From Ascidia mentula (lineage: Eukaryota; Chordata; Ascidiacea; Phlebobranchia; Ascidiidae): a stretch of DNA of 64,000 nucleotides. Location of the stretch: positions 2,126,001 to 2,190,000 of the forward strand of contig OX387201.1 in the NCBI GenBank assembly GCA_947561715.1. The letters are read 5' to 3'. Made by a program: the position numbers and the translations under genes. Positions 13,301 through 27,292 of this stretch are shown here, one piece after another. The stretch's first letter is position 1. Each line of letters begins with the position of its first letter. The notes under the pieces were generated by a model. That model was not told the origin of the DNA, searched no databases, and worked only from the letters and a program-made list of their open reading frames with translations.

Positions 13301-16300
13301 GAAGATACGATCTAATATTCTAAGTTGCTTTGCTCGTTGTGCACAAATGAGACGATTTAACGATGCTCCCGCATCATCCAAGGCACTTTTCTAACACATT
13401 GTTGATCTAAAAGTAAAAGGTACGACCGCAAATATGTAGCTTTTTGAAATGTACAGATCTTCCCATTGGCTACTGAGGATAATCTTGGTGTCTAAAATGT
13501 TTCGGTTCAAAGTGATTACTATACACAAGGAACTATGGATGCACACTAAATCAACCCAGATACCTCAAACTTCGAATACACTGTACATGCATTTCGTCCG
13601 TAATTATTAGTATTCCTATTTAAATAGAATGTGCAAACAGTTTATTTTCATCAATTTTTTACCACTGCTTTCAACATGTCAGTGATTAAGTTGATGTTTT
13701 CGTTGAGCCTACAGTGGCAATCCCAGATAATACATTGTATGTAACACAAGTTGGACAAACGCAGTGGAACACAATGCCTCGTTGTTTGATTTTGGGCAAC
13801 AAAGCGTGCCAAGAAACTTTAAACATTCATAACTGTTTTAATTGACCACAAAATGAATTCCTTCCATTCTACAGAAAACCCAACAACACTCAACATCGTA
13901 GCAGCAAAGGTGACAAAAACAAACTCCAGTCTGTTAATAGTGGCTTCTCAAAACAGAAGCTGTTTTCGAAAGCGATACATTGGTCTTGGTTCCAATAGAA
14001 ATTCCCCGTCAGCTGTGAGGCGTTTTTCACACGGGTTTACATATCACTGAACGTAAGTCGCCAATCGCTCATTCTTTTGTTACACAAGACAGCGGTTTGG
14101 TTAACAAACAACAAGCTGTTGGCTTAGGGACGAGTGATTTGAGTCACCACCACGCTGGCGGGTATCGGTAACATGGGAAAGCCACGCTATGTGTGGTGTG
14201 TTTTTAAGAATGGGGAACGTGGCCATTGGTCACGTTTCTTGGTGAAAAAAAGCTGCCAATTTCGCACACTTACGTCTTGTTACGTAGTTAGAAATTAAAG
14301 TGGATTCCCAGATTGGTCCGTTCTGACCAGAAAAACAATGAGTTAACAATAGTAAAATGAGTGTGATGCAAATCAACACAACCGGCATAATTCCAACGTC
14401 ATCAGAAATTACGTCACACGACGATTTTCTGCCAAATGTCGTTATTTGAACATGAAAGAATGATTATGTGGGATGTGTCACTACCCCACAGTGACAAAGG
14501 GGTAAACGATAAGGTCAATGTTCAGCTATAAAGGCTATACAACCCAAAACCAATATCAGTTCCGTTTTGGCAAACGGCAAACCGTAACTCCTCCTGCTCG
14601 GCCGACAATTTCAATCCCGGCTTCACAGCCAGGCCGCAGCGGAGACCATAAAATAACAGTTCTCTATTGGCAGAAAAACGACTCGATCCCGCGCCCGACA
14701 AACTCTACAGCAGGCGCATATGATGAATGCAGAAGCTATCCAAACACGAGCGCTGTTTTGAGTCTGGTCGATTTTACAACCGAGTCCTGACCTCATTTTG
14801 TTTGCTTAGCAGCAAAACGGAAGGCGGCAAAGACCGAGGGCCGTGAACGAGTCCAATGTTTTCGTTTGCTTCGCCCCTTTTGATATAGTGGCAGCGGCTT
14901 TTTGACTCCAAGGCACTCTTAACACAACAGCTCGTATCGCCTCGTCAGTACGGCGTTGATTCTCTCCCCTTTCCAGCATTGATCTCCCTATTTACGCCGT
15001 TGCCATGCCGCACCGTACAGTGATGTGGTCCAAAATAGAAGCAAGTTGTAAAGATGGGAGTGATTTCGACTGGGCTGTGTTGTGACGAACTCGTCATTCA
15101 CTGAATATCTGAGTATATTTGGGAGGCCTCAGTGAGTCCTGTTTGTAAAAAAAGTGCCCGAATCACAGCAGCGCGTGATGATTACTAACATGGGAAGCAG
15201 AGAAATACTTCGGCATCGAATAAACACTGGACAGAGAAGGTTCCCACATGGGCAATAACATTGGTCAATTGTTGCAAACTGTATGTAAAGCCCCACAGAA
15301 CACACGTTGCTAACCCAAGTGTAACATGGTTCCGTGTGGTGTTGTTGGCCACGTTTACTTTAACGCCCATCAGTACATGAACTTATGCAGGTCGAAATCC
15401 AACACGCTTCCTTCTGTTAATTAAACGGGTGCAACGGGGATTATTTCCACCGATATTTTGCCAGCACCTAATTAATACGAGGACCCCGCCCAGAAAAAAT
15501 AACGTGTTAAAGAAGTAGGTGGGTTCGTAACACGTCGATGGTGGAACAAAAATGAGATTCGTGATTGCTTTCATCAAACACGCTAAGCACTTCTTTCAAG
15601 TTAAACTAATAAGGAAAATTGGGAGTATAAATCCTTAACCCATATACGTTGGTCGTGTTACGCTAATACTCTGCCTTTGAACTTGAAACAAACAAACAAA
15701 CGGTCGATGGTGACATTTTCAACTTCTATTACGAGGCGGTAAAAATTCCTAGTGAAAAAATAATGCAAAGTAAAGAAAGCCATGCTTTCGTACATGACTT
15801 ACAAAGGAATGAACGCCGCTGACAACATTTACACAAATCCATCACTCCCGTCGCTTGGCACAAGCACGGCTCGGGTAATTAAAACCCGCCGATGACGTCA
15901 GAGTGGTCCCCCCTGTCGGGTTGCACGATTGCCGCAGGACGGCGAGGGCCTTCGTGGCCCTTAAGCGGGTACACGTGGGCCGTGCGTGCCCGCACAAAAG
16001 TGGCGTGGGCTTAATTACGCGGGGGAACGCTTCGGCTTAGGCCAGTGTATATTGTACGGCGAGACTACAAGTGTTGTAAGAAGTGGTTTTGTCGGTAGCA
16101 GGACCTCGCAGTCACGCACGGTCTCTACGAAAAATTGGCGCACGCTTTAGGATTAAGGTTGAATATCTATAGCTGTGTTGATTTTGTGCCGTCCAAGGGT
16201 GACTTACAGGCAAGGCAATGGCTTTAAACACAATGGTCGGCAAATAAGCACTAAAACGATTTCTGTCCTTTCGGAATATAATCTTAGGCTTTAATTTGGA

Positions 16301-18029
16301 CCACAAAAATTACTAGATATGTTTTCTTAAGGTTTTTTTTATAGAAACGACCCTTTATTAGTCCCTAAATGTAGCCTAGACAAGACATTTGGGCGCGTAA
16401 TGATGTGAACATGTATATTGCAACAATGTTTCAAAATTAAAGCGCTATTTAGTTCGTTTCCACAATGGCCGATGAGTTGTAAATCCTTGCAATCCCGACA
16501 CACAAACAGGACCACAACCCGATATAACCCCAGTTATTTACTCCAGGCACCCCTGATTAATGTGTTTGCAAACATGCCGACGGTCCAGTCTTCCCAGGCA
16601 CGGATTATCGCCCTGGGCCCTCAAAAACACCCCTTAAAGTTGCATTGCAAAACTCTTAACTCAGGTGGCGACGCGTCTCCAATTGCAAGCTATTCTATTG
16701 GTCGGCGACGGAGCGTTAGTTGGGATGCCGACGTCGCGCGACCGCTGAGTGATCAGAATTGATCGGCTCGCTTGCAAGAGCTCTTTGTCTCATGCCGCAA
16801 CGCATGTGGTCACATGAATCGAATACCGACTGTGACGTCATAGTGGAGAGCGCTCGATCGGTTCGACGACAGAGAGGCGTTGAAGATTTGGGGCGAGGGG
16901 TTTTACCGGCGCGTTATACGCTTGTTAACGGGAGAGGTTTTGTGCACACCCAGTATACACGTCTGGTAAATTGCTGACCGAAGTCGACAACGTAAATAAA
17001 CAAATTCACACAATTACGATGAGAATGCCAACAAAAACTCTGCAGTAGGTTCGGACACAACGCCGATAGTTGCTGCTGCAAATGACCTTGTTACCATTGC
17101 TAGCGTAAAACTCGTGTAAAAAAAGCAACGCGCCTAGTTAGAACGAAAAGATTCACAGTACTTACACGTGTGGCAGGTTGCATATGCAACACCTTTTCCA
17201 CGCTACTAGCAGCAAGACCTTGAACTACGACCTTATTTGCGCGCATAACCGTCGGATTTTATGACCCCGAAAAGCGTGAAATTGCAACAAGGCCGCCGTT
17301 AATGTGAGGTTACAACTTTGTCACCTTCGCGTTCGAGACGAGGTGTGTAATGACGTACAAGCCGAACCGTTGTTTATTGCCGTTATCAAATACTCGTTAG
17401 CGGTGTTTATCATCCAACAGAAGTCCTTCCACCTTTCACTATGCCGCTGTGCCAATCTACAATAGGGCTGACGTGATGACAGATGGGATTCCAGATGTGT
17501 GAACTGATGAGGCGTTAGACCCACAGCATCCCCATCTGCATAGATCGTTGCTCGTTACGTAACCGCATCACGACCGACCGGTGTGGAATTTCAAGTGTCT
17601 GACCTTCGAACGTTAATTGGTAGTCGGGTATGCAAAACAGTTGCACATTAGTATCGTAGAAAATTGTGTAATGCCTCGCTTCGTACGTAATGTACATGGT
17701 ATTTGTGATGCGGGATAACACACTGAAAATTCCCCCCAAAACCAACCTACGTCGACTGCATTATAGACCGAAAAAACGCATATTCCACCGTGTCACAACT
17801 TGATCACGGGCTAAGAAACGTACCACACAATACGACATGTCCTTTTTACAAGATGAAGCATTGCTATGTAATAACAATAACTTAAACATTTTATTTCGGG
17901 CAAGTTTCCAATGTATAACCTGTAAACGGTTTTAGCGTTCGCAAAGGACAACTTGTTGCGATCATTTTTACGCTTTTTGGCATCGCGAACCAACCAACCC
18001 GCCAGCCCAAAACAAACGTGCGCTCGGAA

Positions 18030-18260
18030 TCAACCTTTCCGCAGACCGCCATCGTTTTGGGCAAAAGGGTCACCGGGGTTGGACTCCCTATCAAAGCGCC
18101 GACCCGCTGCTTTATGACGCAACAATGGGGGCGATGTTGTGGAAGTGGAAACACGGTCTGATGGTAACGTGAAAATAAATATACGCATAAATATGTGCAA
18201 GTTTATCAACGCTTTCGAATTTCGGTAACGAGGGTGGCCAGTTCGAGTCCGACTGTGTAT
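18030..18260 (+). repeat. possible tRNA-derived SINE remnants
   Basis: Two Pol III B-box-like words occur here: GGTTGGACTCC near 18,077 (10 of 11 positions fit GGTTCGANTCC) and AGTTCGAGTCC near 18,241 (10 of 11). Neither has a convincing A box at the usual upstream distance, and neither T-arm folds cleanly. They are therefore at best decayed tRNA-derived repeats and could be chance. Confidence 0.2.
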
Positions 18261-21200
18261 AAGAGAAACAACCGGTTGGCAGGTAACGCGAAGGCTCTGA
18301 AGACCTCGTCTCTGAGCACTAGGGTGGAAAAAGAGGTGGGTAATTTGATCACCAAACACCGATCAATTGCAGGCGGTTTGTTTTACCTTCCACCCGTCGA
18401 AAGTCTTGAGAATAAGGAGCTCAAAGCTTCAAAAACGGATTCTTTTCGTTGAACGCAAACAGAATGGATGTTTTGGGCAACGCAGAAGCCTCCCAGCAAG
18501 TGTGTGTGATTTTTACAAGAGCTAATGGTAACGTGGTGGCAGGGCCGTTTGCCAAGGTGCGTTGTTTCAGACTTGGCAAATAAAAACTGGCCCGAATCGG
18601 GTTTTGAAGATTTGGCGAGCTTTCCGACTTTAAGCAACAAACCCGAGACATCACAACACCGCATGTTGATGGTGTAGCGGGAACCTGACAAAGGGACGCA
18701 CTTGAGGCTCTGCGCTTAGCATTCAAGTTTAATTAGGTCTTGGCCCAGGGGTTCGAAAACCGACTTATGGTAGAAACCTCAAGTTCACGCTCTTTAATAA
18801 AACGCACACATCATCTGAAAAGTAAACACTTTCGCCCAAAGCGAACGTGGTTGAAAAGCCGGCACATGCCGAACAGACCACATAGGGTAGAGAGTGCCCC
18901 GCAATAAACAACATCTCGTAAATAGCAGAAGGCTGACAACAAACAGCACTCGGCAATACGAAGCCATTTGCTGACACGGCGTGACGAATTCAAGTGCCGA
19001 CTCGGCAATAGCGACAAGCTGCATCGTGGGAACCAAGTGTCGTTGCATCGCCTGCCGAAGGCCAGAGAGACGCGAAAATCCATTGTGTTGGCGTTAAACG
19101 GGTTTGAGTTTGGTCACACGGCCGCACCCCAGCGCATGACACAAGTTCTAGAAATCTTTTGTCAGTCATTTGAGTTTAAATATACTTGTCAAATGTAGAG
19201 AAAGCTATTTTGAGATGCAAGTGGCGAGGCGAGTTCATGAGTTCTTTTATATTATCGTTGGTGTCTAACGTATACGGTTCAGCAGAAAAAAATAGTTCAA
19301 CTTTTTCAAGTTTAACTGAACAGCGCATACAACTTGAACCTAACGCTATGAGATAGTGACAATATGGTGTAGATTGTTGTAATCTGAAAAGCAGGCATGG
19401 GATTACTGTTGCTCTGTGCGGAACGACCATGATACAACCAGGTCAGTGACGGAAGGCAAATGTGTTTGTAGATAAACCGCAAGCAAATTACGTTAAAGTA
19501 TGTTTTCGTGCTGTGCGCATAACCACAGTTCACCAACCGTTGTTGAGACAACAGGATAAGAGCAAGTTTTTTGCAAATAACGTCCTGTCTATCTCATTTC
19601 ATTTCCAGCGTAACTTTTTACGTCAGCATCAAACCGCCAGCGGAAGGATTACAAAGTGAAGTAATTTGAGGTATGGCTGGAAATATAAAGTATGACGGGC
19701 GCAGACAGATATATGGGAATTTGCGGTTCGCTGAATCACGGTTGAACTGCTGCGTGACCGCATGTCACTTGCTTTGGCCGAAGTTTGGTCCGCAAGTTAT
19801 ATCCGAACAAGTTGGCTTGAGGGTTTGCGTCGATAGAAAGAATTCCTTCGATAATTTAAATGGAATTTTGAACCAGAGTTGAATGATAAGGGCGTGTTTG
19901 GGTTCAGTACGTTAACACAAAACCCAGGAAATCAACTAAACAAACGAACATCATTGCCTTCGTCGCTTAAATTTAAGCTTCTGACTGGTTTATGCGTTAT
20001 AACAGAATATGTATTTCTGGGCCTGCTTTAGTTCTTTCGACACAAAGTGAAACAAAAAAGATTTTAGTTGAAAGTCAAAGAAAATAGTTTTACAAATAAG
20101 CGGTCAAACTTCCCACACGATTTTCAGCAAAAACTATTTCCAGAAAAGGTAGAAAACCGGAAAATCCAGTGACGCATCACTTGTTGCGACACAATAACCA
20201 GTGTCGCGTTGAGCGCGCTTGACGTCATCTCGCAAACCGTGACTCCACTATTTGTCTTGGAAGCAAGTTGCGACAATGCCGTGTCCATTATCGGTGTCAC
20301 ACGCTGCACCAACAGGGAACACATCACGCGACGCGTATTTTTACGTTGGATCCATGCGGGTAATTCGACCGCCGACGTCGTGGGCGACGAGTTTGCGGGG
20401 AAGAGGAGTCCGGCTTCGTCCCCGGATGGGTCAGGTTTCAAAATATGACTAACTGTTGTATGGCACGGGCCCATGACAAGGCCTGCTGCCCATCAAGAAA
20501 CAGAGCGGTGTCAATCAAAGTGTTAAGTATTCTGTGTTGGAAACGTCCTATTAGTTTTTTCAGTTGGGCTTAAAATCCGATGCAGTTTTGCGGTTTCAAA
20601 GACATTTCGAACGGTACGTTTTCGCGGTAATAAAAACTACGTGCGTTTGGTTAAGTTTGTTAGTTAAAAAAAATAATGAAAGCGATTAACGTTTTGCCAA
20701 CAGAAGGCACGGGATATATCTTTTGTCGAAGAGTTGCAAGCCTTTGATTTAATTGGCGCTCCGATAAACCTTTGCTTCTTCCAAAATAGAATAACCGTAC
20801 CCGTTGGAAAAATTGAAAAGCTGAACACGTTATAGTGTTTTAAACGTGAAAATTAATGTTTGTTTGTTTAAGAGACCGCTTTTTGTTCTCGGCGAGGTGT
20901 CGAATGTATAAATAGCACCACTCTAAATCCCTGTTTATCAACTTGCGGCATCGACTAGTCCACGAACGACCCTCGAACATTCGCAGGCGCGAAAGGAAGT
21001 CTCGTTCTCTCGTCTGTGTTTTGTGGCGGCGAAAGTGAAGAATGTAAGCCTTCCCTTTTTGGAAGAAACACTTGCCCCCTGCTTTGTTTTGGGGACAAGT
21101 CGCTAATGGGGACCACGGGGGGGCCTTGGGGGTGAGCCACCCGCGCCGTCGCGTGCGGATTGGGGACAATTGCGGTAAACCGTGGGTCCTGGGTCGTCTC

Positions 21201-22523
21201 ATAAACTACTGTTTGGTTGCCTGCATGCGACTTGTCACGAAATGGTCGGTGTCGCTTTTTTGAAACTGAATGTTTTCGCAGAGAAAACGGACGTGTTGTT
21301 ATGTCGGGTGATTCAAAGTCGCTCTGACGTGGACGTTTTAAATAGTGATTTGCAGCAACAAAAGTTGATTTTGGAAAGGTTATAGAAAACATTACATTTT
21401 AAGATGATGATATCGTCTGACAAGCTTTATTTGATCACTTGTGCTGAATATTGCTGTAACAAAGTGAAACGCAACTTGGACGAACGACAGGCGTAATTAA
21501 AGTGAAAGGCGAGGCAAAGAATTCTTGACACACTTTCAAGCACAAAAATCTGACTCAGATCGTGGGGTTATAAACATACATCGGCGGCATTTCTTTGTGG
21601 CTGAAAAGGCCTAAACCGTAAATGGTTTTCCTTGTATCATTATCAGCGCATGGATTGCCGTCTTTCGGCGCCTCTTCCCCCCGCGGGACTCAGATTTAAC
21701 CCCGACCGTGCTTTGGGGGTCACTTCAAAAACTTTGGGCACGAGGGTCAAGGGCGCGGCGCCTGAATCTCAAAGATAAGTGAGAATTCATGGTCGGTGGC
21801 AACTTCAACACGTGAAGTAGAGACCGAACGTCGCCTGCTGTGAAACGTGCAAGATTGGGAATTTAGGATTCGGAACACGTAAAACATATTGTCAGATTGC
21901 TTAGTCAGAGCTAACCAAACCAACAGTGATTTCAACCTTTTTCCTGAGGTCACCAACCGCTTGTCACACCCATACTCTCTTTGGATGTAATTTTAATTCA
22001 ATACGATATATAACAAAACCTGAAAATGACGCTATACCCCACTCCTTAGGAACAAATCTGAAACCAAGCAAAATTATCGAATAAACGATACCGCCCAAAA
22101 GTGTATCGCTAACGTTCGACATTGAGTTTGAGCTCTTAGTTGTAGACGCTAATTGTCATAAAAAACAAGTATTTCGCAAATTGTAGAACAAACTCAACGC
22201 GGAGATGCCGTTAGACAGTGTTTTGTCATTCGATAAATTTACGACCTTCACCATCGAGGTCGTCGCACATTTCGGTCAAACGGTGCAATAAAGCAACCTC
22301 TGTGACCTTCTAAACAAACCATCTCTCGTTTCAATAAATAAACTGCTAAGCTATATTAAGCCGCAGTTAAAGTATCGGGTCCCTTGCTACTGCGGTATAT
22401 CACCTCGGTGGAGGCGTTGTTAAACGTTTTACGGGGTCGCAAATATATCAACGCCAAATGCAATAACAAACAACACTTGTTGACCATTTGTTTCAAACGC
22501 TACCAGGCATAATAGGCCTATTT

Positions 22524-22667
22524 AATAAATTCAAAGCTTTAGTGGCAAAACTTATATATTCGGTCGACATTTCAGTCGTTATTCAATTTTCCTGATGAAG
22601 GTCGGTTAGATAAAGACAGAAACGTCGACCGAATAAATAAGTTTCCCATAAAAGCTTTGAATTTATT
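22524..22667. repeat. 144-bp foldback element with hammerhead-like core
   Basis: The left arm at 22,524-22,568 and right arm at 22,624-22,667 are imperfect inverted complements. Both carry AATAAATTCAAAGCTTT at the outer end and GTCGAC at the inner end, with about 39 of 45 positions matching. The loop-side sequence contains CCTGATGAAGG and then, after a weak stem, GAAACGTCGACC: the two conserved boxes of a hammerhead ribozyme in the correct order. Stem III would be long and strong (12 bp), but stems I and II are poor and the position opposite C15.2 mismatches, so activity is doubtful. It could be a MITE-like or retrozyme-like remnant. Confidence 0.6.
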
Positions 22668-23354
22668 GAGCCGTTGTTGACTTCAATTTAACCAAAGCCG
22701 AAACAGCTTGAAACTAGTCGGAGCAACATCTAAAATTCTTCGTTTCCACGACATGGACGAAACTTAAACAGAAACCAAGAGCGGCTGTGGTCTGCGGATA
22801 CTCTTAAGATAGACGCACCACAAAAACATGTCGCCCAAAGTCACGATTCTAAATCCCCCGGGTGCGAATCTGCACGGAGAACCAACATGAGCAGGCGGAT
22901 GTTGAAAACTTGGTGTCTTCCCAAACATGCAGTGAACGTGTTGATCCAAAGCATGCCGGTACGTTGGGCACGGGTTCATTCAATACGGTTAATCCACGTA
23001 ATTCGATTGCAGTTTATTTGCCATCTGTCGTCGTTGGGCCGCAGTCCTTCAACGCTGCACGGCCTCATGTCGGAGCTGTCCGTATATAGGGCGCTATAGG
23101 CGTGCAGAGCCCACAAGCAAGGCGGGAGATTGTAACGCGGGCATGTAGGCGTATATGGTTACTGGTTAAGAGCTCATTGCGTTAAGGCAGCGAAGCGCAA
23201 GGGCGGTTTACACAGGCGGGCATTAATTAGCTTAGCGAAAGCAAAACACACAATGCAAATTCAAGGCCCCAGGTTTTCCACAGATTGAATGTTCAAAAAG
23301 AGACATCGACCAAAAGAATGTATCACGTTCGAAACAATCTCGCCTCGCAATACA

Positions 23355-23367
23355 CCCCCCCCCCCCC
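23355..23367 (+). repeat. poly-C run (13 C)
   Basis: An uninterrupted run of 13 cytosines follows TACA. It is likely a slippage-prone mononucleotide tract. Its exact length may be unreliable in sequence data. Confidence 0.8.
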
Positions 23368-24795
23368 TAATTTTCCATTTCATTTGGCTTAAGCCCAAGC
23401 AGCAGGCGAGCGAGCGTGTGCATCAACCTTGCCGCGTTATTTCAAAACTAACAACCACAAACCGACGCGTGTTAATCTAATTATCTGTAGAAGCGCGCGC
23501 GACCCTCTGTGCGCGACTCGAAGTGGGGGATAAACCCGAAGTACAACACAACAGCGTTCGAGGTCGAAATTGTGGCTAATTGTTTACGTAAAAGATAGTT
23601 TGCTAAAGCACAGTTGGAGCTGGATGACGACCTAAGTCTCGAGCAGGGCTTAAAATGGATGAGGGTGCGGGCCTGTTTCGCCGCGCAAACCAAACTCCGC
23701 TGCAAGGCCGCGCGTGCCGCAAAACTGTGGGCATCGCGTCAATCAAGCCTTTCCAATAATTCGGGCAAGTTGTATGGGCGTTTAAGCGCGGTTAGCGTGC
23801 TGAAAGGGAAAGACCGTTTGAAGACCCTGCCATTGACGTCACACGCTCCGCGGGCCAGATATCGCTGATGGACGCATTTCTATGGCACATGCGCCTTTAC
23901 CAGTCGAGTTATAACCCACTGTGGAAGAGATTGCAGAACACCAGATGATAATAACGCTGATCCAGGAACGAAAACGTTGGATGAATATCGGAGAGGTTCA
24001 AATCCGCGGTAATCGTCTCTTTAACGCTTCGATCGCTCTACCAAAATGTTTCATATCGTGTCTGGGTTTTCCTGTTGATCCCGGATTTGTTGAAATGCGT
24101 CAAGAGCACGAAATCTTCCCAAACACGTGTCAAACCTCCTGCGCCCACTCCGCGCTTCCTTATTAACAGATTTAAGGAGCTGGCGTCGAAACCGACTTGT
24201 ACCTCGTTATAATTCCCGCTGCCATGTAATTGTGGTACGCGAGGTGCGATATTTCGTCCCCCATCACGTGCTGTGCCACAACCACACCGGGATGTTGAAT
24301 TATTCCGTACTTTTCAACACAACTCAGGTTGCTCAGTTAAAAAAACACCGCCGGTTGAATGCACTGAATGCCACTGATGTTTAACTTGTTCTTTCGGCAC
24401 AGGGGGATCGTCCCGAAGCGATATCGCTTGCCTCATTGACTCAAGAATATTCCTACTTCGACTGAAGCGAGCAGAGTGGAGATAAATGAGTGCGTTGAAA
24501 TGAGACACAAGTGTTAAGTTTCTGGCATGTCACATTGGTTGCTTTAGGCATGTGTTGTCAAAACTTAATGCCTGTACACGAACAATCGCTTTTGGTAATA
24601 TCTGCATTCACATAGCTATAAGATCGTTGTAAATAAACTGGGACGAAAATACCTTTGAACTCAAAATACTTAACTTAGATTGGTCTGGCTTTAAAAGCGG
24701 GTCGTCGCGTCTAATAAGAAACCTCACTTTACAACATGTGTGCAATATTAATAAGTTGGTCGTTTCTCGTCTTTACTGCCTTACAAAGAGGTCTG

Positions 24796-24850
24796 AAAGT
24801 ATTTTATTGCGTTTCGCCTATAGCGAGTAGTGTATATGAACAGGAACAAA
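24796..24850 (-). repeat. GAAACG-family repeat fragment
   Basis: The minus strand reads CTATAGGCGAAACGCAATAA, nearly the same as the minus strand at about 6,055-6,085. The two loci share GTTTCGCCTAT exactly on the plus strand. No intact ribozyme core is present. Confidence 0.35.
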
Positions 24851-27224
24851 TTGGCCCAGAATTCTTAAACGTAAAGTTGAATGATTTACGTACACATGCA
24901 GAAAACCTCGCCAAATAATCCAGCTAACACTAAAAGGTGCGCAAGTGTTGATCCATAATTAAGACGAATAACTCGGGCTTAACGAGGCGGGAATTTTTGC
25001 GCCAACAAGACTCACAACAGAATAAACATGATCTCCCATTCAAAAGGAAACGCAAGGACAGTGCACCTACATCCGCGCCACCCGCCACACCGGCAATTAC
25101 AGCAATCAAAAAGGTGCAGAAAACACATGCGGCGCGAAATCCCACAGGGCGTCAAATCGACATTGGTGGTACCAGCAATTATCCCTAACAAGGAATCTTC
25201 GTCGCGCGCGCTTTGAATCAACGCAAATCCCATTGGTGGGATTGTTTAAGCCATATGTCACCGCAATTATACACCGGCCGGCACCAGGGAATAATAACAT
25301 GCAGAAAAGAAGACATGCTTTTCATTGGAAAACCAATCTGTCCGCAGAAGCTCGTTTGGGGGTGACAGACTGAAAAGTTTAACAAAGGAGTTGCGTAGGC
25401 GTTGGGGGCTTTGTGTGTGTTCACAATCCCGCTCGAAAGTAGAGTGTTTTAGGCACCCGCGCTTTTGTGCGCATATTTCTACTATTAACTGTGGACATAT
25501 ATATATGGTAACTGTAGCATTTCATTTCAACGTTACTTGTCCAACTTCAATGTTTATTCTCTACTCCATGACCACGTCGGAAGCGGGCGCGTTTCACAAA
25601 CAGTCTTTAACAGAGAACATAATTTACGATTTCGGCGACCGGCATCTAAGTCAAATCGTAGAGATTTGCGAAAGGGGTCAAGCCAGATGAGTTTGGTGGG
25701 CTGTCGTCAAAACGATAAACACGCACAACGTAAACAGTGTTTCTAGGAGAATTTCATTCCGACTGATTTACGGCCCTCGCCGACGCGAAGTTGACGAAAT
25801 GGGGGGTGGTGGAGTAAGAAAAACAAAACTGCTGGCCCTTAATCGTGCCGGGGGGGAGGGGGGATCTCGGTTGGAGGGCAGAAGGAAGCGGACAATTAGA
25901 GCAATCAATTAAATGTGGACACAAACAAGCGGAGTGCGACTAAACACATCTATTTAGTTTGGATTGTGTTTAGAAGGCGAAACGTCACCTCTTTTGCAGC
26001 AGAAGTCGCGTGGAAACGAATTTTGATGCGTTGAAAGCTTGGAACCATTAAATGTGACAATATGTTCCATTTGGTGGTTGGGCGTAAAGTTGTTTCTACT
26101 GCAGGAATCGCTCGCATATAAGCAAGAACGTTAGTTCATAATCGACTAAACGTTGGTCAAAGGTCGGTTAAACTTGTAAGATTCGGCTACAGGCGATATC
26201 AAAGTGACAACGGATATTAAAAGGACTTTTGTTTTCAGTTGGTCGTGAGGATTTTATCGTTGATCAAATTTACTGGGAATAAAATGCAGATTAGACGTGG
26301 TTCAGAAATATTGTGGTTAGTTTGTCAGGAAAGTGACGTTGATCGCGGCAACATTTATATATTTATCGGAAAAGGTATGACGCCTTTCACAAACTTACAA
26401 TTCGGTTAAAAGGACCGAGACACGGCCAAGGGTGAAAAACGGCGCGAAATTGCAACTTTCCGACTATCAATCTGCGCGATTAGCGTTGCGGTGTCGAACG
26501 TTTACAAGGGATTAGAGCCGCGAGAAGGACCAGTTGTTCGCTCGGTACCTTTTATGCGCACACGCGAGACGAACGATACCGCGAAACTTGGGCTCAATTC
26601 GACTTTTACCGGAGCGCGCGAGAGCTTGAAAGCGATCGAAGGAAAAAAGTGCGGCACACGCGAGCGCGCGATTTCGCCGCGACGGGGAAAAAAGGACCGC
26701 TCAGGAACTGCACGGCGCTGAGAGCTTTTGGAACTTCAGTTTGCGTTTGTGGAGCGAGAGACGGTTTGCTGGTGGTCGGTGGCAGATTTTTGTTGGACGG
26801 GCAGTTAGCAGACGGAATAATCTGGCCTCAATCCACGGGGCCGGCGCCGTCGTTCCACAACACGTTGTCTCAGACTACTCGTCGATTAGTTATTGAGGGT
26901 GCAACGTTATGAATGAAAGGATAAACGTGATTGGGGCGACTTTGTTCAGATTCATGCAGAGAAATCTCAAGAAAAGCGGATTTGGTGACAATAGAGGAGC
27001 ACAGGGCGGGTCAGGTGGCTTCAGATTCACATGAGAACGGCGCATGGCATTTTGTATTTGCAGTAGTCGGGCTTGGGCTCGAGGCGGCGTGAGATATGAC
27101 AATTTTAAACGAGGAAAGGTTTTATTAGGAAAACAAAATACTGAGCTTTATGTTTTAGCGAGTTTAGTTACATTTAATATTTACGCAGAATTTACCAATG
27201 TTTGACTCTTGGTGTTTTGTTCTT

Positions 27225-27226
27225 AG
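27225..27226 (+). promoter_or_regulatory. candidate 3' splice or trans-splice acceptor in the RASSF 5' leader
   Basis: A T-rich tract (CTTGGTGTTTTGTTCTTAG) ends in AG at 27,225-27,226, 66 bases before the RASSF start codon. The 5' leader may therefore begin with a cis-spliced intron, or receive a spliced leader if the organism trans-splices, as ascidians do. I see no partner donor or upstream leader exon that decides between these. Confidence 0.4.
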
Positions 27227-27292
27227 ATAAAAGCCACTAGCAAGTCATAATAACTGGGGAATTCAAAACTGCAAGAACTTGCGTAAGGCATC

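Larger units (their letters stand above)
1..27200. other. gene-poor region, no recognisable coding exon
   Basis: I looked through the open frames on both strands and recognised no protein domain or run of exons with matching splice phases. The longest frames here (128 aa at 9529-9915 minus and 145 aa at 20955-21392 minus) have no family signature and are overlapped by equally open frames. The stretch contains small diverged repeats, listed separately, and several GC-rich patches rich in CpG, for example near 15,890-16,040 and 26,450-26,850. It may be intergenic DNA, distal regulatory DNA of the RASSF gene, or introns of a gene whose short exons I cannot see. Confidence 0.6.

Noticed and set aside
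17504..17545. CTGATGAG followed by a CCATCTG word, recalling the 54.8-kb ribozyme
   Set aside because: There is no GAAA box and no stem I or II forms. Similarity is too weak to separate a decayed copy from chance.
20955..21392. 145-residue minus-strand open frame
   Set aside because: The composition is mixed, with no recognisable family, and overlapping frames on both strands are also open.
23995..24010. GGTTCAAATCCGCG, a perfect tRNA B-box word
   Set aside because: The T-stem has mismatches and there is no A box, anticodon arm or terminator, so it is not a tRNA gene.
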